Source: Deinandra increscens subsp. villosa (Eukaryota > Streptophyta > Magnoliopsida > Asterales > Asteraceae). Taken from it: 64,000 nucleotides of DNA. A model generated the notes under the pieces. That model worked only from the letters and a program-made list of their open reading frames with translations, searched no databases and had not been told where the DNA came from. Below are positions 51,063-61,859 of this stretch, piece after piece. The position numbers and the translations under genes are program-made. The DNA is taken from positions 3,840,163 through 3,904,162 of the forward strand of contig JBCNJP010000018.1 in NCBI GenBank assembly GCA_039602395.1. The letters run 5' to 3'. Each line of letters opens with the position of its first letter. Positions within the stretch are counted from its first letter, which is position 1.

Positions 51063-52487
51063 ACCCAGCGAAACATATGCAGTCCGCATGGGTCGCGACC
51101 TGCAGCAGAAACTTGTTTGGCTCGTTTTTGAGCCACGTCCCTTAACTTGCAGCCCAAAATTCAGCTGCTACGCGTAGTTTTTGAGTAGTTAATCACCATG
51201 GACACTTGGAGGGGGCTGAGATGAATCCAGGGGCTATAAATACTCGATCTAACATCACTTCTAACTCACCAATTCATCAAATCTTCATCATAAAAACCCT
51301 TTTCTGGACCAGCCCTTCTTCTGCAAAATTCGACTAAATGGTGTGGAGTTAGAGGCTAAAATTTAGTAGTCAACCATCATTAGGTATGATTAATAATAAC
51401 TTCTTTTAGTTTTTGATAATATTGCCTCTAAGTATGATTTCTAAAAATGTTTAAAAATTAGGGTTCTTGAGCTTGTTTTGATGAAATTGGGTGATCGGGT
51501 GGGAATTAGGGTCTGAATTTTGTAGGTAATCCTAAAGAGTAGCCATACTAAAATGATGTATTTTAAGAAAGCCCTAAGTTTATTTCACAATTGGAAAAGG
51601 TTTGGTAAAGGTTTTGTTAACGGGTCAAAATTAGGGTTTTCGTGACGTTGTTCTGCCCAAATCGAGTAAACGGTTTTGAATTAAGCTTTGCTATTTTAAA
51701 GGATATTATAAAATGTTATAATGGATAATATCCTAAGTTGGTTTTGAATAAAAATGAGTTTTAATAAAGAGATGAGAAAAACGGGAAATTAGGGTTTCTA
51801 AATAAGATTATTTAATATAAAATAATCCGGAGGGTATGGGACTTGATTTTTGGTATGGTAACATGTTTATAAATATAATAAACATATATGAGTTTAAATT
51901 GGATAAATAACAAAGTATTAAAGATACCGAGTTAATCGGATATTTAGAAGTTCGTGCGGACCGGAAGGGTAAGCGCCTGTACTCTGGGGTTTCTGGCAAA
52001 GCGGGGGTGTCGCATAAATTCCAACTGGGACCTGGCATACCTCACTGGGCTATCCCGGGGTGAGCGTTTACTTATAGGAATGCGTGTCTTCATATTATCA
52101 TGAAAAGAAAAGGATAACTGCCTAAAGGGCATTTTGGTCATTTTAACCTTTAAAAAGGGATAGACTTAATAATTAAATTTTATTAAGATAATAAGATATT
52201 AAAATAAACATAGGAAGTGTTTGTTGTATAAAGCCTTGTGTTAACGCCATACGATACGCAAATTAGGTTAAATCGGGAATCGTAGTGGGAGTTCTGTCCA
52301 AGTAACCGGTTAAAGAGATAAGGTGAGTTCTATGAGCCCACTCTTGAATGTTTTAAATGTTTTAAATGTTTTCGGGCTGATATACATACAAATGTTATAA
52401 AATGCATTCAAATGATTTATAACTGAAATGATGCCTATTTATATAGCCTTTAAGTGAATATATATTAACTGTTAATGTGTTAACTGT

Positions 52488-52494
<7 letters not shown>

Positions 52495-52531
<37 letters not shown>
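52495..52531. repeat. TA microsatellite in the solo LTR
   Basis: A pure AT dinucleotide run inside the solo LTR, absent from the related LTR at the same place. Confidence 0.9.
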
Positions 52532-52535
<4 letters not shown>

Positions 52536-52959
52536 ATGTTATGAATATGATGTTAAATCATTTACGTGTTATAACGTAATAATGACTATAGTATGATATG
52601 TGCTATGCTTGCTTTGAACTTAAATAGTCAAGTGATAAAGGAATTATTAGTAAACGCTATAGTGCATATGTATGATTATATGATAACAGGTGATGCATTT
52701 GCTTTATTATTATGTGGTGGATACGCCGCTGGTACTTCCTATATATATACATAATAATATTAGTTACCCGGTATCAAAAGTGTGGAGGATACGCTGCTGG
52801 TACATCCTGTATACATACACCCATGGTAAATTGGGGGATCTCCACTTGTTGTAGTATATGAAGACCTTATCACTGTTTGCTAGTAACCCTAAGTCACCTG
52901 GGTATTTAACTAGGGGTGGTAGTAGTACTAGGGAGATGAAATTGTTATAGAACATCGTC

Positions 52960-53150
52960 TCTGCTTATAGCGGATGCAAGATAGATCTCTGCTTATAGCG
53001 GATGGAAGATAGATCGCTGCTTATAGCGGATGGAAGTAAATCTCTGCAAATAGCGGATGGAAGATAGGTCTCTGCTGATATAACAGCGGATGGAAGTTAG
53101 TAAGAAGAGCATAGCTTAGTCTCTGCTTATAAATTAGCAGATGGAAGTAT
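52960..53150 (+). repeat. Tandem repeat of about 29 bp in the solo LTR
   Basis: Five to six units with TCTCTGCTTATAGCGGATGG followed by AAGATAG, the later ones diverged. It lies where the related LTR has its 85-bp array. Confidence 0.85.
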
Positions 53151-53669
53151 AGACTGTGAAGTAATGAAAGGGTTAGCGGGGCAGATACCTCCTATTGAAA
53201 AATGTGCCTAGTTACAAATGACTGTTATGGTTTGTATGATTCAGTTATGTGTTATATTGTTTATGAAAAATGGATCTTGCAGGTCCAAGGGTTTTAAACC
53301 TCACACCGAGGTAAAGTTTTTAAAATATAGAACTCACTAGCGTAAGCTGACCTTTTCCAAAAATGTATGTATGTATGTCAGGTCAGGGTGAGGCTTCGAC
53401 TATTTATGAGAAGGCCCTTGTGATAAGGGATTAGATAGGAAAGCTATCGAAAAAGGAAGGCTTTTGGCGAGCTGACATAGTTATAGAAATAAAACGTAGT
53501 AATAGTTAGTATTGCCTTATGTAAATTATCTCATTTACTTTGTAGTACTTGGCATATAAATAAAAGTTTGAAATTTCCGCTGCTTAGTTATCTCTGTTAT
53601 TACCTTGTGTTCATGAGTTAATCCGATGAGTGACCCCTTCTAGAGCCAAGTCTGGGAGTGGGCGTCACA

Positions 53670-54899
53670 CAAATTTTTTAGGTTTTCAATTGTGGGTGTC
53701 ACTATGTTTTAGGGATTTTTTTTCAGATCAACATATGATCATATGATCATTGATTAGTTGTCAATTATTGTGGGTTACAACTTTTTTTTTTCAATACATG
53801 ATTGATGGAATTGAATACATTTGTGATATTTTTAGGTTTCTGGTTGCAAGTGGAATGGATAATCGATCATTGAGTAGTGGTCTATTATTGTGGGTAACAA
53901 ATGTCTTTTTGGAAACCAGTTGACTCCTCGGCATAGAAAATTTATGTGTTTAATCAGGTAATTAGCTTTTCACATATTAAACTTTTTCTGCCTCTCTCAA
54001 TAGTAACCAATTTATATGTTTAATGAAGATAACACTATATGGATTTGAAGGCGCATTTTTATGAAGATAACACTATACTTTTTTCTTTAAAATATATATG
54101 TTGGATTGGAAGTTTCTAATGGCCCTTGATGTATGCAGGTAAATGAATTATTTTTCTTTGCAAGTTCTTTTCTTTGAGACCACTCTTCTTTCTTCACATG
54201 TATGTTTATTTTCATACTATGATGAAGGCTTAAGGATTAGAATTACACATGTTATGGATTCTGCTTCTACAATTTATTTTTATGAAATATCGCCACTGTA
54301 GTCGATAATTTCAAAATTGTTTCGTTGTTTGTTTTCATATAAGCAATTACACATGTTATGGGTTTTGCATTTATGAATTTTTATATTGATTCTGCATCAT
54401 TTTTCTAAATTTAGTAGTTTAGAACTACGTTAGATAAATGTTTGGAGAGTGCTTGCAGGTGCACACACTTATTTCTTACATTTTGGAAGTAAAGGCATAC
54501 CTTGAGTTCATGTGCTTTGGATAGTCATGTTTTTTGTATTGGTCAAAGAGGCCCAGTCAACCTCGAGGTCATCTGTCAAACCTTTTTTTTTTTTTAAATG
54601 TTTACTAATGTTTAATTTCTTGATCGTGATCGAGAAACGATACGAGCTTTTCATGTGATATCTTTTAAATCACAATAATAATCATAACAATAATAATCAT
54701 AACAAGTGAAATTTTGTTGGATTAAAATTGTGTATGTTTGACTAATCATAACAAAGAAAAATGTTGTTGGATTAAGAATGTTTGTCGAAATGACGTTGCA
54801 GCCCACGGACACAAATAAAAAATCTAAACAATGTGATCTTCATTCGTTGCAAACTAATTTTTAGTCCCAAACGTGTAATGCACGGGCATAAAAGACTAG
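53670..54899. other. AT-rich sequence ending in a Helitron-like 3' terminus
   Basis: No ORF supported. A diverged duplication (GATCATTGATTAGTTGTCAATT and GATCATTGAGTAGTGGTCTA types) lies at about 53740-53890. The right end has a small hairpin CGTG-TAATG-CACG (54872-54884), then 11 bases, then CTAG (54896-54899) followed by T, as at the 3' end of plant Helitrons. The 5' end (TC) was not found; it could lie left of the solo LTR. Confidence 0.5.
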
Positions 54900-54908
54900 T
54901 TAAAAGTA

Positions 54909-55713
54909 GGGGAAACTTTATAGAAATGTAACCAAGTTTCAAGTTTGTTCCAATTAAATACCTCATACTTTTTTTGTTCCAATTAAATACCTCAACTTTC
55001 ATGTGATGTTATAATCATAGATATTTTACTTATTCAATAGGATGCCATACCGATGTGACATAACTTTCCTTTTTCTTTTTATTTATTTAATAATGATGTG
55101 GAATTAAATATAATTATTTGGATTTTTCAATATTGGTTTGGAGTTTTGTTTTGAAATTTTCTGTAACTGTAGATAACCTATTTGAAATTATGTTCGATAT
55201 TTATTATTATTATTTTTTTTGTAATTTTGAGATGAGTGATTATTTTATGAAATTTTACCATATTTATTGAATATTATAATTTCTTTTCAATTGATTTGTA
55301 CGTAAGATCTTTCAATCTAGAAGCAACCAATGGTGAAGTAATTACAAAAACTTACAACCTCTATCATCTTTTTACGCTTCTATGAGCAACCCGTTTAAAA
55401 CGAGAACCATAGGTTAGTAATTTTCCTATTATATCTAATTTATGATTAAAAAACTGATAGTTGATTTTGATTTAAAAAGAAAATTTATAATTTATAAATC
55501 TAAATAATTAAATTTAATTCCACATCATTGTTAACTAAATAAAAAAAAAAAAGGAAAGTTATGCCACATCAACATGACAACCTATTGAATAGGTAAAATA
55601 TCTATAATTTGAACATCACATGAAAGTTGAGGTATTTAATTGGAACAAAAGAAATATGAGGTATTTAATTGAAACAAACTTAAAACTTGGTAATATTTCT
55701 ATAAAGTTTTTCC
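54909..55713. mobile_element. Mutator-like TIR element with 9-bp duplication
   Basis: 805 bp. TIRs of about 180 bp (left GGAAACTTTATAGAAATGTA, right the complement of GGAAAAACTTTATAGAAATA) share TTCCAATTAAATACCTCA and CTTTCATGTGATGTT blocks. The 9-bp duplication TTAAAAGTA (54900-54908, 55714-55722) is perfect, which is the Mutator hallmark. No transposase. The left duplication abuts the Helitron-like end. Confidence 0.92.
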
Positions 55714-55722
55714 TTAAAAGTA

Positions 55723-56048
55723 ATATTAAAATAAAATATATTGACTTTTATTTTGTCTTGAAATGCTTGCCACAAATCCACAGGTCTTAATTAAGTTTAC
55801 AGGAATATCAAAGTAAAAATGGAAATGGAGGTTTTAAAATTAATTCCCTATCAAAATCAAAATAGAAATGTATTCTAAATTTGCCCACGATCAAATTGGC
55901 TGTTTATAAATTTATACTCTAGTTCCTATTTTATCCTTTTTGAAAGTTACAATATAATTAATCTAATTAAATTAATTTAATTAATATGTGGTTCAGAATG
56001 GTTTTTGTAATTTTTTTAGTTCTCGTTTAAACGTCTACATATATATAT
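55723..56048. other. AT-rich spacer
   Basis: No gene or repeat identified. It ends in a short TA run (56037-56048) that borders the next element. Confidence 0.5.
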
Positions 56049-56753
56049 AGGGCAAAGTTATTGTATAAAAGATGTTTTCCATGCGAAGTGTGCGAAGGGA
56101 TCTCGGTCGTGCATATGCGGGCTTTTTTTTATCTAACGGCGCTAAAATAAAACAAGATTAATTATTTTAAAAAAAGACGTGGAGTCATTAAAAAGGGTAC
56201 TAAAGTCTTTTCAACTTTAAATGAAACACGCATACGTAAAAATATTTACGCATCAAAACAAAAACAACGCAAACCTTTAACCTTTAAACAAATAACGCAT
56301 ATTTAAAATAAAAATCACACATACACTTTAAAAAATTCACAAAAACAAAAACTTAACCAACTGTCTTACGCTTTATTAAAAAAAACGCATATATTCCAAT
56401 AAATAGCGCACCCTTACTTTTTATACATAAAATAACGCATACACGCTAAAAAAATCACAAAAAAACAAACTAACTGTCTTGCACCTAACAAAAACACATG
56501 TATTCAAAATAAATAACGCACCATTTACTTTTTTACATAAAATAATGCATATTTGATATAAAAATAACACATACACTCTAAAAAACTCATAAAACACAAC
56601 CTACATGTCTTACAATTATAAAAAAACGCATGCTGTTAGTAAAAAATAACGCAAACACACAGAACATAATCGCACCTGTTAAAAAATCACGCATTAAATA
56701 GCCTAACATACTTAAAAATTTACATATTAGTAGCCAACATGATTTAAGTAACT

Positions 56754-56799
<46 letters not shown>

Positions 56800-57067
56800 A
56801 AAAATCACACACGTTGTTCTAATTAAAAATTACGCATACACTCCAGAAAACTCACAAAAACCACATGTTTCACACTTAATAAAATAAAGCATGTTGTTCA
56901 AAATAAAATAACGCAAACAATATAATACAAAAGCATATAATAGATTAAAAAGAAAGAAAAGAGTGTCATATATTAATATTTATAAAAATTTACAAGTGGA
57001 AATATAATACTAAAGATAAAAAAACATCATAAAAACATCAAAAAAAAAAAACCCAAAAAATGGGTGC

Positions 57068-57360
57068 CTAAATCTTCTTAAATATTTCAGCAGCCTCCAC
57101 CATGTCCTTAACCTTCTTAATGGTGTTATCGACAACACCACTAAGGAGGGTATGAATCTCCTCGTTCAGCTCCAGCTGCTGAGTAATATACTCAGTAGCA
57201 GCGTCTTTCATCGCGGACTCCGGCTCATCCACAAGCTCCTTGAGCATCCTGATGTGGCCTTTGATGTTGTTGATAGTAAGACCCTGATCATGGCGAAAGA
57301 ATTATGCATTATGTGATCATCATTCGATTCTTTCGCATGCATTTGTTCAACAATTTGCAT
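57068..57360 (-). pseudogene. Small helical ORF of unknown function, frameshifted
   Basis: From ATG 57360 on the minus strand: MQIVEQMHAKESNDDHIMHN, then a frameshift near 57285-57300, then GLTINNIKGHIRMLKELVDE, AATEYITQQLELNEEIHTLL, NTIKKVKDMVEAAEIFKKI and TAG at 57068. About 97 aa if joined; the upstream start is uncertain because the frame is open for another dozen codons. Charged and predicted helical. It is divergent from the ORF at 57794, with an AT-rich region between. No family recognised. Confidence 0.45.
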
Positions 57361-57697
57361 GACTGCGTTTTTAGATGCAGAGTTAGGGTTAAAAGAAGAC
57401 CCTGTTTTTTTATGTTAAAAGGATGAGAATATTGAATTTAGGTCTGGGATATATGGGAGATTTGGGGACTTTGTGCGTTGATTACGGAATGTGTATGAAG
57501 AAAAACAATATATATATACAGAACAGAAAAATGGAGGAAAAATGACATGTCGGATGAAAAAAAATTACATAATAAACTCAAAAAAAAAAAGTTAAATCGC
57601 TTCCATTTCACCTCCCCAAACCGTCCCCATTAATACGGTAATAAATAAAAATGCAGGTGACACATTTAATACCACGCGAATCTCATCATCCACCGTC

Positions 57698-57706
57698 TAT
57701 AAAACT
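57698..57706 (+). promoter_or_regulatory. TATA box for the small plus-strand ORF
   Basis: CTATAAAAC lies about 95 bases upstream of ATG 57794. The leader between is A/C-rich and has no ATG, like a normal plant 5' UTR. Confidence 0.55.
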
Positions 57707-57793
57707 AGGCACTCGATTGCATTTTAAAATCACTCAAACACAGTTCATTAAATTAAACATCAAATCACAAAAAAAAAACAGATAAACGAAAAA

Positions 57794-58048
57794 ATGTCTT
57801 CATCTTCCTCCAACACCACAGAAGCCAACAACAACGCTCTCAAGGAGAAACTAACTCGAAAAATAATGCTGGAGTTCAACAAAGAGAAACTGCTGATAGA
57901 CGTCCTCGAACAAAATTTCGAAAGCCTCCAAGAAAACACGCAAGCCAGAGACGAAATCGCGCAGAAGATAAGCAGTCTGCCAAAGAATTCACTTCAAGAC
58001 ATTGTCCGTTTGTTCATGATAGACCAGGACAAAACGGATATGGAGTAG
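57794..58048 (+). CDS. Small acidic helical protein, unknown function
   Basis: 84 aa: MSSSSSNTTEANNNALKEKL, RKIMLEFNKEKLLIDVLEQN, FESLQENTQARDEIAQKISS, LPKNSLQDIVRLFMIDQD and a short acidic end. It has a Ser/Asn-rich start and then continuous amphipathic helix, probably coiled coil. TATA box and leader fit. A-rich start context (AAAAATGTC). No membrane segment or zinc site. Its place between two TIRs suggests a transposon-borne gene; a captured host fragment is the alternative. Confidence 0.6.
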   Translation: MSSSSSNTTEANNNALKEKLTRKIMLEFNKEKLLIDVLEQNFESLQENTQARDEIAQKISSLPKNSLQDIVRLFMIDQDKTDME

Positions 58049-59045
58049 ATGGAAACAATAATCAAAATACTCGAGGCTATCTCTCTTGAGTTAAAAAAAA
58101 AGTTTTTTTTATAAGGATATCAGTAGAATGTATCCCTGTTAATAATAATAATTTTTATATTTCTTCATTTTATTCTTCATTTATGTTGGTTGGTTTATGT
58201 TTACTTTAATTTATGCACATTACTAAAAATAAAAAACACATCAAAAAATGATTATTAAAAAAAAACAAAAACTAACCAGTAATATATAAAAAACAAATCG
58301 AACTTAGAATTACGCAAACTATAAACTAATCACCCAAACGGTAAAATTACGCACATATTAAAATAATCACGCAAACATAGAAAACTCTAGTAAAAACTAA
58401 AACAAAACTTCTTAAACTTTATCAATGATTCTGCAAAAAACAAAATCAACCTTAAAAATACGCAAGTGTAACAATAAAATACAACATTATTATGCACACT
58501 ATAAATTGTGTATGAATCCCGCTAAAAATACAAGAACATAAGTTCAAAAAAATTGAGATTATATTATCACGCATTTTACTTTTAATTTCACGCGAAATAA
58601 CTCATAAATTAAGGTTACAACCACGCAACGACATATAATTAAAAACACAAAAATATAATATTCACGCAAAACAATAAACACAAAAAAATACAAAAAAGTA
58701 AAATTACGCAATTATAAATAAAAACGCAAACATAAAAACTCTTACAAAAAGAAAAAAAAAACATGAACATAAGTAAAAAAAAAATTAAAAAATGACTTTC
58801 TACAATCACGCATGTGGTTTATATTTTGACGCGTGAAGAAACTCGATATAAAACACCTTACAACAAATCACGCAAAACATACATAATTAAAAACAAACGT
58901 TGTGACGTAATCTACCGTCTATTTTAATTAAAAACTTTAAATTGATAAAAATGCCCCTCCGCGTCCAAAAAGAAAACGCCACGTGTCGGCCTCTCTTTTC
59001 TTCACACGCTTCACACGGAGAAAACCCTTTGTATTTGAACTTTCA

Positions 59046-59048
<3 letters not shown>

Positions 59049-59100
<52 letters not shown>
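59049..59100. repeat. TA microsatellite
   Basis: A pure dinucleotide run separating two TIR elements. Confidence 0.95.
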
Positions 59101-59106
<6 letters not shown>

Positions 59107-59769
59107 AGGATCATGCGAAAACATATTTATTTTGCGAAAACGCGAATATCATCTTAAAAGCTACATAACTTTTTTCATACGTTAATTTTTTTTTGAAAAA
59201 ATTTCTACCAAAAGTCTTATAATTATGTTATCTTTAATTTAATAAAAACTAAAAAAATTAACGTTTTTTTTGTGCATCACAAAACAAAACTCATGCTTTT
59301 AGTGTGAGTTAATATTTTCTTTTCTAAGTCGCACCATATGTGTTATATTTTCGTCATTTTTTTTTTGTTTTTTGGAATGATTCACATGTGCATCACACAA
59401 AAAAAAAACTCATATATGTGGTATACATTAATAGTTTTAAAAAAAATACACCCTAAATCTTATAGTTGTCTTATCTTTAAAACTGAAGAAAAAAATAACA
59501 TTTTATAACTTTTTAATTATATGTTGCACATGTGCATTATGTTTCATTATCATTAGTAGCATAAATATTTTAGTGTTTTTAATATGTTTTTAACATAAGA
59601 AATATTTTTTCGCATTATAATTCGTTTTTTATCCAGAGAGAGCGTAATTATAAGACTTTTGACGCAGATTTTATTAAAAAACCATTAACGTATGAAGAAG
59701 TTATGTAGGTTTTAATAATGGTTTCTGCGTTTTCGCAATATAAAGTGTTTTCGCAGGATCCTTACCACA
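59101..59769. mobile_element. TIR element in TA repeats, no ORF
   Basis: TIRs of about 130 bp: left AGGGTAAGGATCATGCGAAA, CTACATAACTT, TCATACGTTAAT, AAAAGTCTTATAATTA; right is the reverse complement ending GGATCCTTACCACA. TA runs on both sides (59049-59100 and from about 59768). Ends resemble those of the MITEs at 33275 and 50694 (AGGG...GGATC). Confidence 0.85.
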
Positions 59770-61859
59770 TATATATAGTGAGGTTCATGTAGACCCCCTT
59801 AAAAAGTGTAGACCCGTAGACCCCTTTTTTAGATCTTAGATCTTTTAATCTCATGGCTGAGATTGGTTTGGTTAAGTTAATTAGATCATTAAAGAAAATT
59901 ACGTTGAGAGGCTTTACACGTATGTAACGAACAATTACATATGTGTAGCGAACATATACATATATGAAACGAGCAGTTACACGTATGTAAAATATTAAAA
60001 AATATAAATATTTAAATTTCGCTATCATTGATCTATATATCAGATTTTCTTCTCTCTCATTTTCTATAAATAAATTAGCAATCAGGTAAATGCCCAAACA
60101 CATTTTCCGCAAACACATTTTTTTGCTACAACAACGTAGCTAGTTTTTACAAACCTGAAGCGTTATGTAACAAAAATGTAAACAAGTTTTTACATGGTTG
60201 CATGATCGTAGGCATCTGTTACATAGTTGTTGTTGTCTATATTACATGATCGTAGGAATTTGTTACATGATTGCATACTCTTAGATATACGTTACATTTT
60301 CATAACAGAGTCATACCAACTTGTAGTAAAAGGTTACCAACCGTCGAAAACTAAAACCATGATAATACTAGCACCAAAACGATACCAAGATCTCAAAATT
60401 ATTATTTTTTTTTTGCAAGCACCAAAAACAACATTAAAGGATCTCAAAATTATCAACAACAAGATCTCAAAATTATCAGTTTTTTGAATGCATGTTGTTA
60501 CATGTATGCAAGGAACAGTTACGTATGGGTAACCAACAATTACATATATGTTTTTACACTAATAAAAGGGTGTATCGGGTCCTTGCTACATCAATGCATA
60601 TAATGTTACACACTTGTATCATGTTCTTGTTATATCAAAGCAGCGAGCTCTTACATACTTGAAGCATGGTGTAACAAACATGTAAACATGTTTTTACACT
60701 AATAAAAGGTGTATATTGTTAAATTGGTGCAAACGTTCTTACACGTAAGATTCCGTAAGAAAAATATGAAAAGGGGATCGGTAATGAGGAAATCCAAGAA
60801 TACCAAATTAAATGGTGTATAAAAGAAGTAGAGAAAAGTTCAATCTTACAAACAATCGGGTATGGTTAAAGTAGGATTGAATCTTGTTCCATATATGTTA
60901 CATATCATTGCATGCTCGTAGATATATGTTACATGATTGTTAATATATTGCATGCTCGTAGACATTTGTTACTTGGTTGCATCTTCTTACATATATTTAC
61001 CTATTCATTATAGAAACCTACTAACAAGTAGTTAAATAGTATTGTGTTGCATGTGCACATAATGTCACTTGTATCAGGTTCTTGCTACACCAATACAGTG
61101 AGTTCTTACAAACTTGAAGTGTGGTGTAACAAACATGTAAATAGGTTTTTCACTAATATAAGGGTGTAGGTTGTTGTTAAATTGGTGCAAACATACTTAC
61201 ACACTGTCAGTAGAAAAATATGAAAAAAGGATTGGTAATGAAGAAATCCAAGAATACCAAATTAAAAGGTGTATAAGACAAGCAAAAGAAAAGTTCAATC
61301 TTATCGAACAATCATGTATGGTTAAAGCATAAAAAATCAATCTCGTTCCATATATGTTACATATCACTGCATGCTCGTAAGCATATGTTACATGGTTGTT
61401 AATGTCTATATTGCATGCACGTAGGCATTAAACTTACAAAAGTAAAAAATATATTTTTTTTAAAAACATAAAAATAAATAAAAAGAAACTAATAAAATGT
61501 TTTACGAAAATAAATTAAAATAGTAAAAAAAGTTAATAAAAAGTTTTAAGTATGTTTAATAAGAGTAAAGAAGTTATTTAAAACGTAAACATAAGTAAAG
61601 AAAACAAAAAAATATTATATTAAAAATATAAAAAGTAAATTAAAAAAAAACTAGTAAAAAGTTTTTTAAAAATTAATTTAAAACGTAAAAAAATAAGTTA
61701 AGAAAAATAAAAAAAATATTAAAAACGTAAAAAATTAAAAGTTAAAAAAAGTTTTAAAAAATTATTACAAAATTGAAAATAAAAACGTTTAAAAAAGGTT
61801 AATAAAAAATAGACAACACTAAAAAATAAGTTTAAAAAGAATCCATGTTGTATATTTGA
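59770..61859. repeat. TTACAT-rich repeat region, probably a truncated element
   Basis: It begins beside a TA run with AGTGAGGTTCATGTAGACCC. No matching right end is seen. TTACAT/GTTAC words recur about twenty times between 59930 and 61400. A long diverged tandem duplication is present: about 60610-61005 and 61068-61430 share ACTTGAAGYRTGGTGTAACA, AAATCCAAGAATACCAAATT and CATATATGTTACATATCA. The end (61430-61855) is A-rich low complexity. No gene supported. Confidence 0.6.

Larger units (their letters stand above)
50036..53669 (+). mobile_element. Solo LTR related to the gag-only element
   Basis: 3634 bp, TGTAACATCCC to GGGCGTCACA. It aligns with the 3.34-kb LTRs over most of its length but is clearly diverged. 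No matching 5-bp duplication is visible (TAAAA left, CAAAT right), so it may be an inter-element recombination product or its flanks have changed. A MITE and a TA run lie inside, at 50650-50873. TATA box near 51235 (CTATAAATACTC). Its tandem repeat differs from that of its relative. Confidence 0.85.
56049..59048. mobile_element. 3.0-kb TIR element in TA repeats, carrying two small ORFs
   Basis: Ends on TA microsatellites. Imperfect TIRs of about 65 bp: left AGGGCAAAGTTATTG, then GATGTTTTCC, GCGAAGTGTGCGAAG, CTCGGTCG; right (reverse complement) AGGTGAAAGTTCAAA, GGGTTTTCTCC, TGAAGCGTGTGAAG, GAGGCCG. The interior has two A-rich arms dense in ACGCA words, a (TA)n run at 56757-56795 and a central pair of divergent short ORFs (57068-57360 minus, 57794-58048 plus). 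No transposase recognised. Confidence 0.7.

Noticed and set aside
56757..56795. Regularly spaced short repeats considered as a CRISPR-like array
   Set aside because: It is a TA dinucleotide run; the ACGCA words around it have irregular spacing and no repeat-spacer structure.
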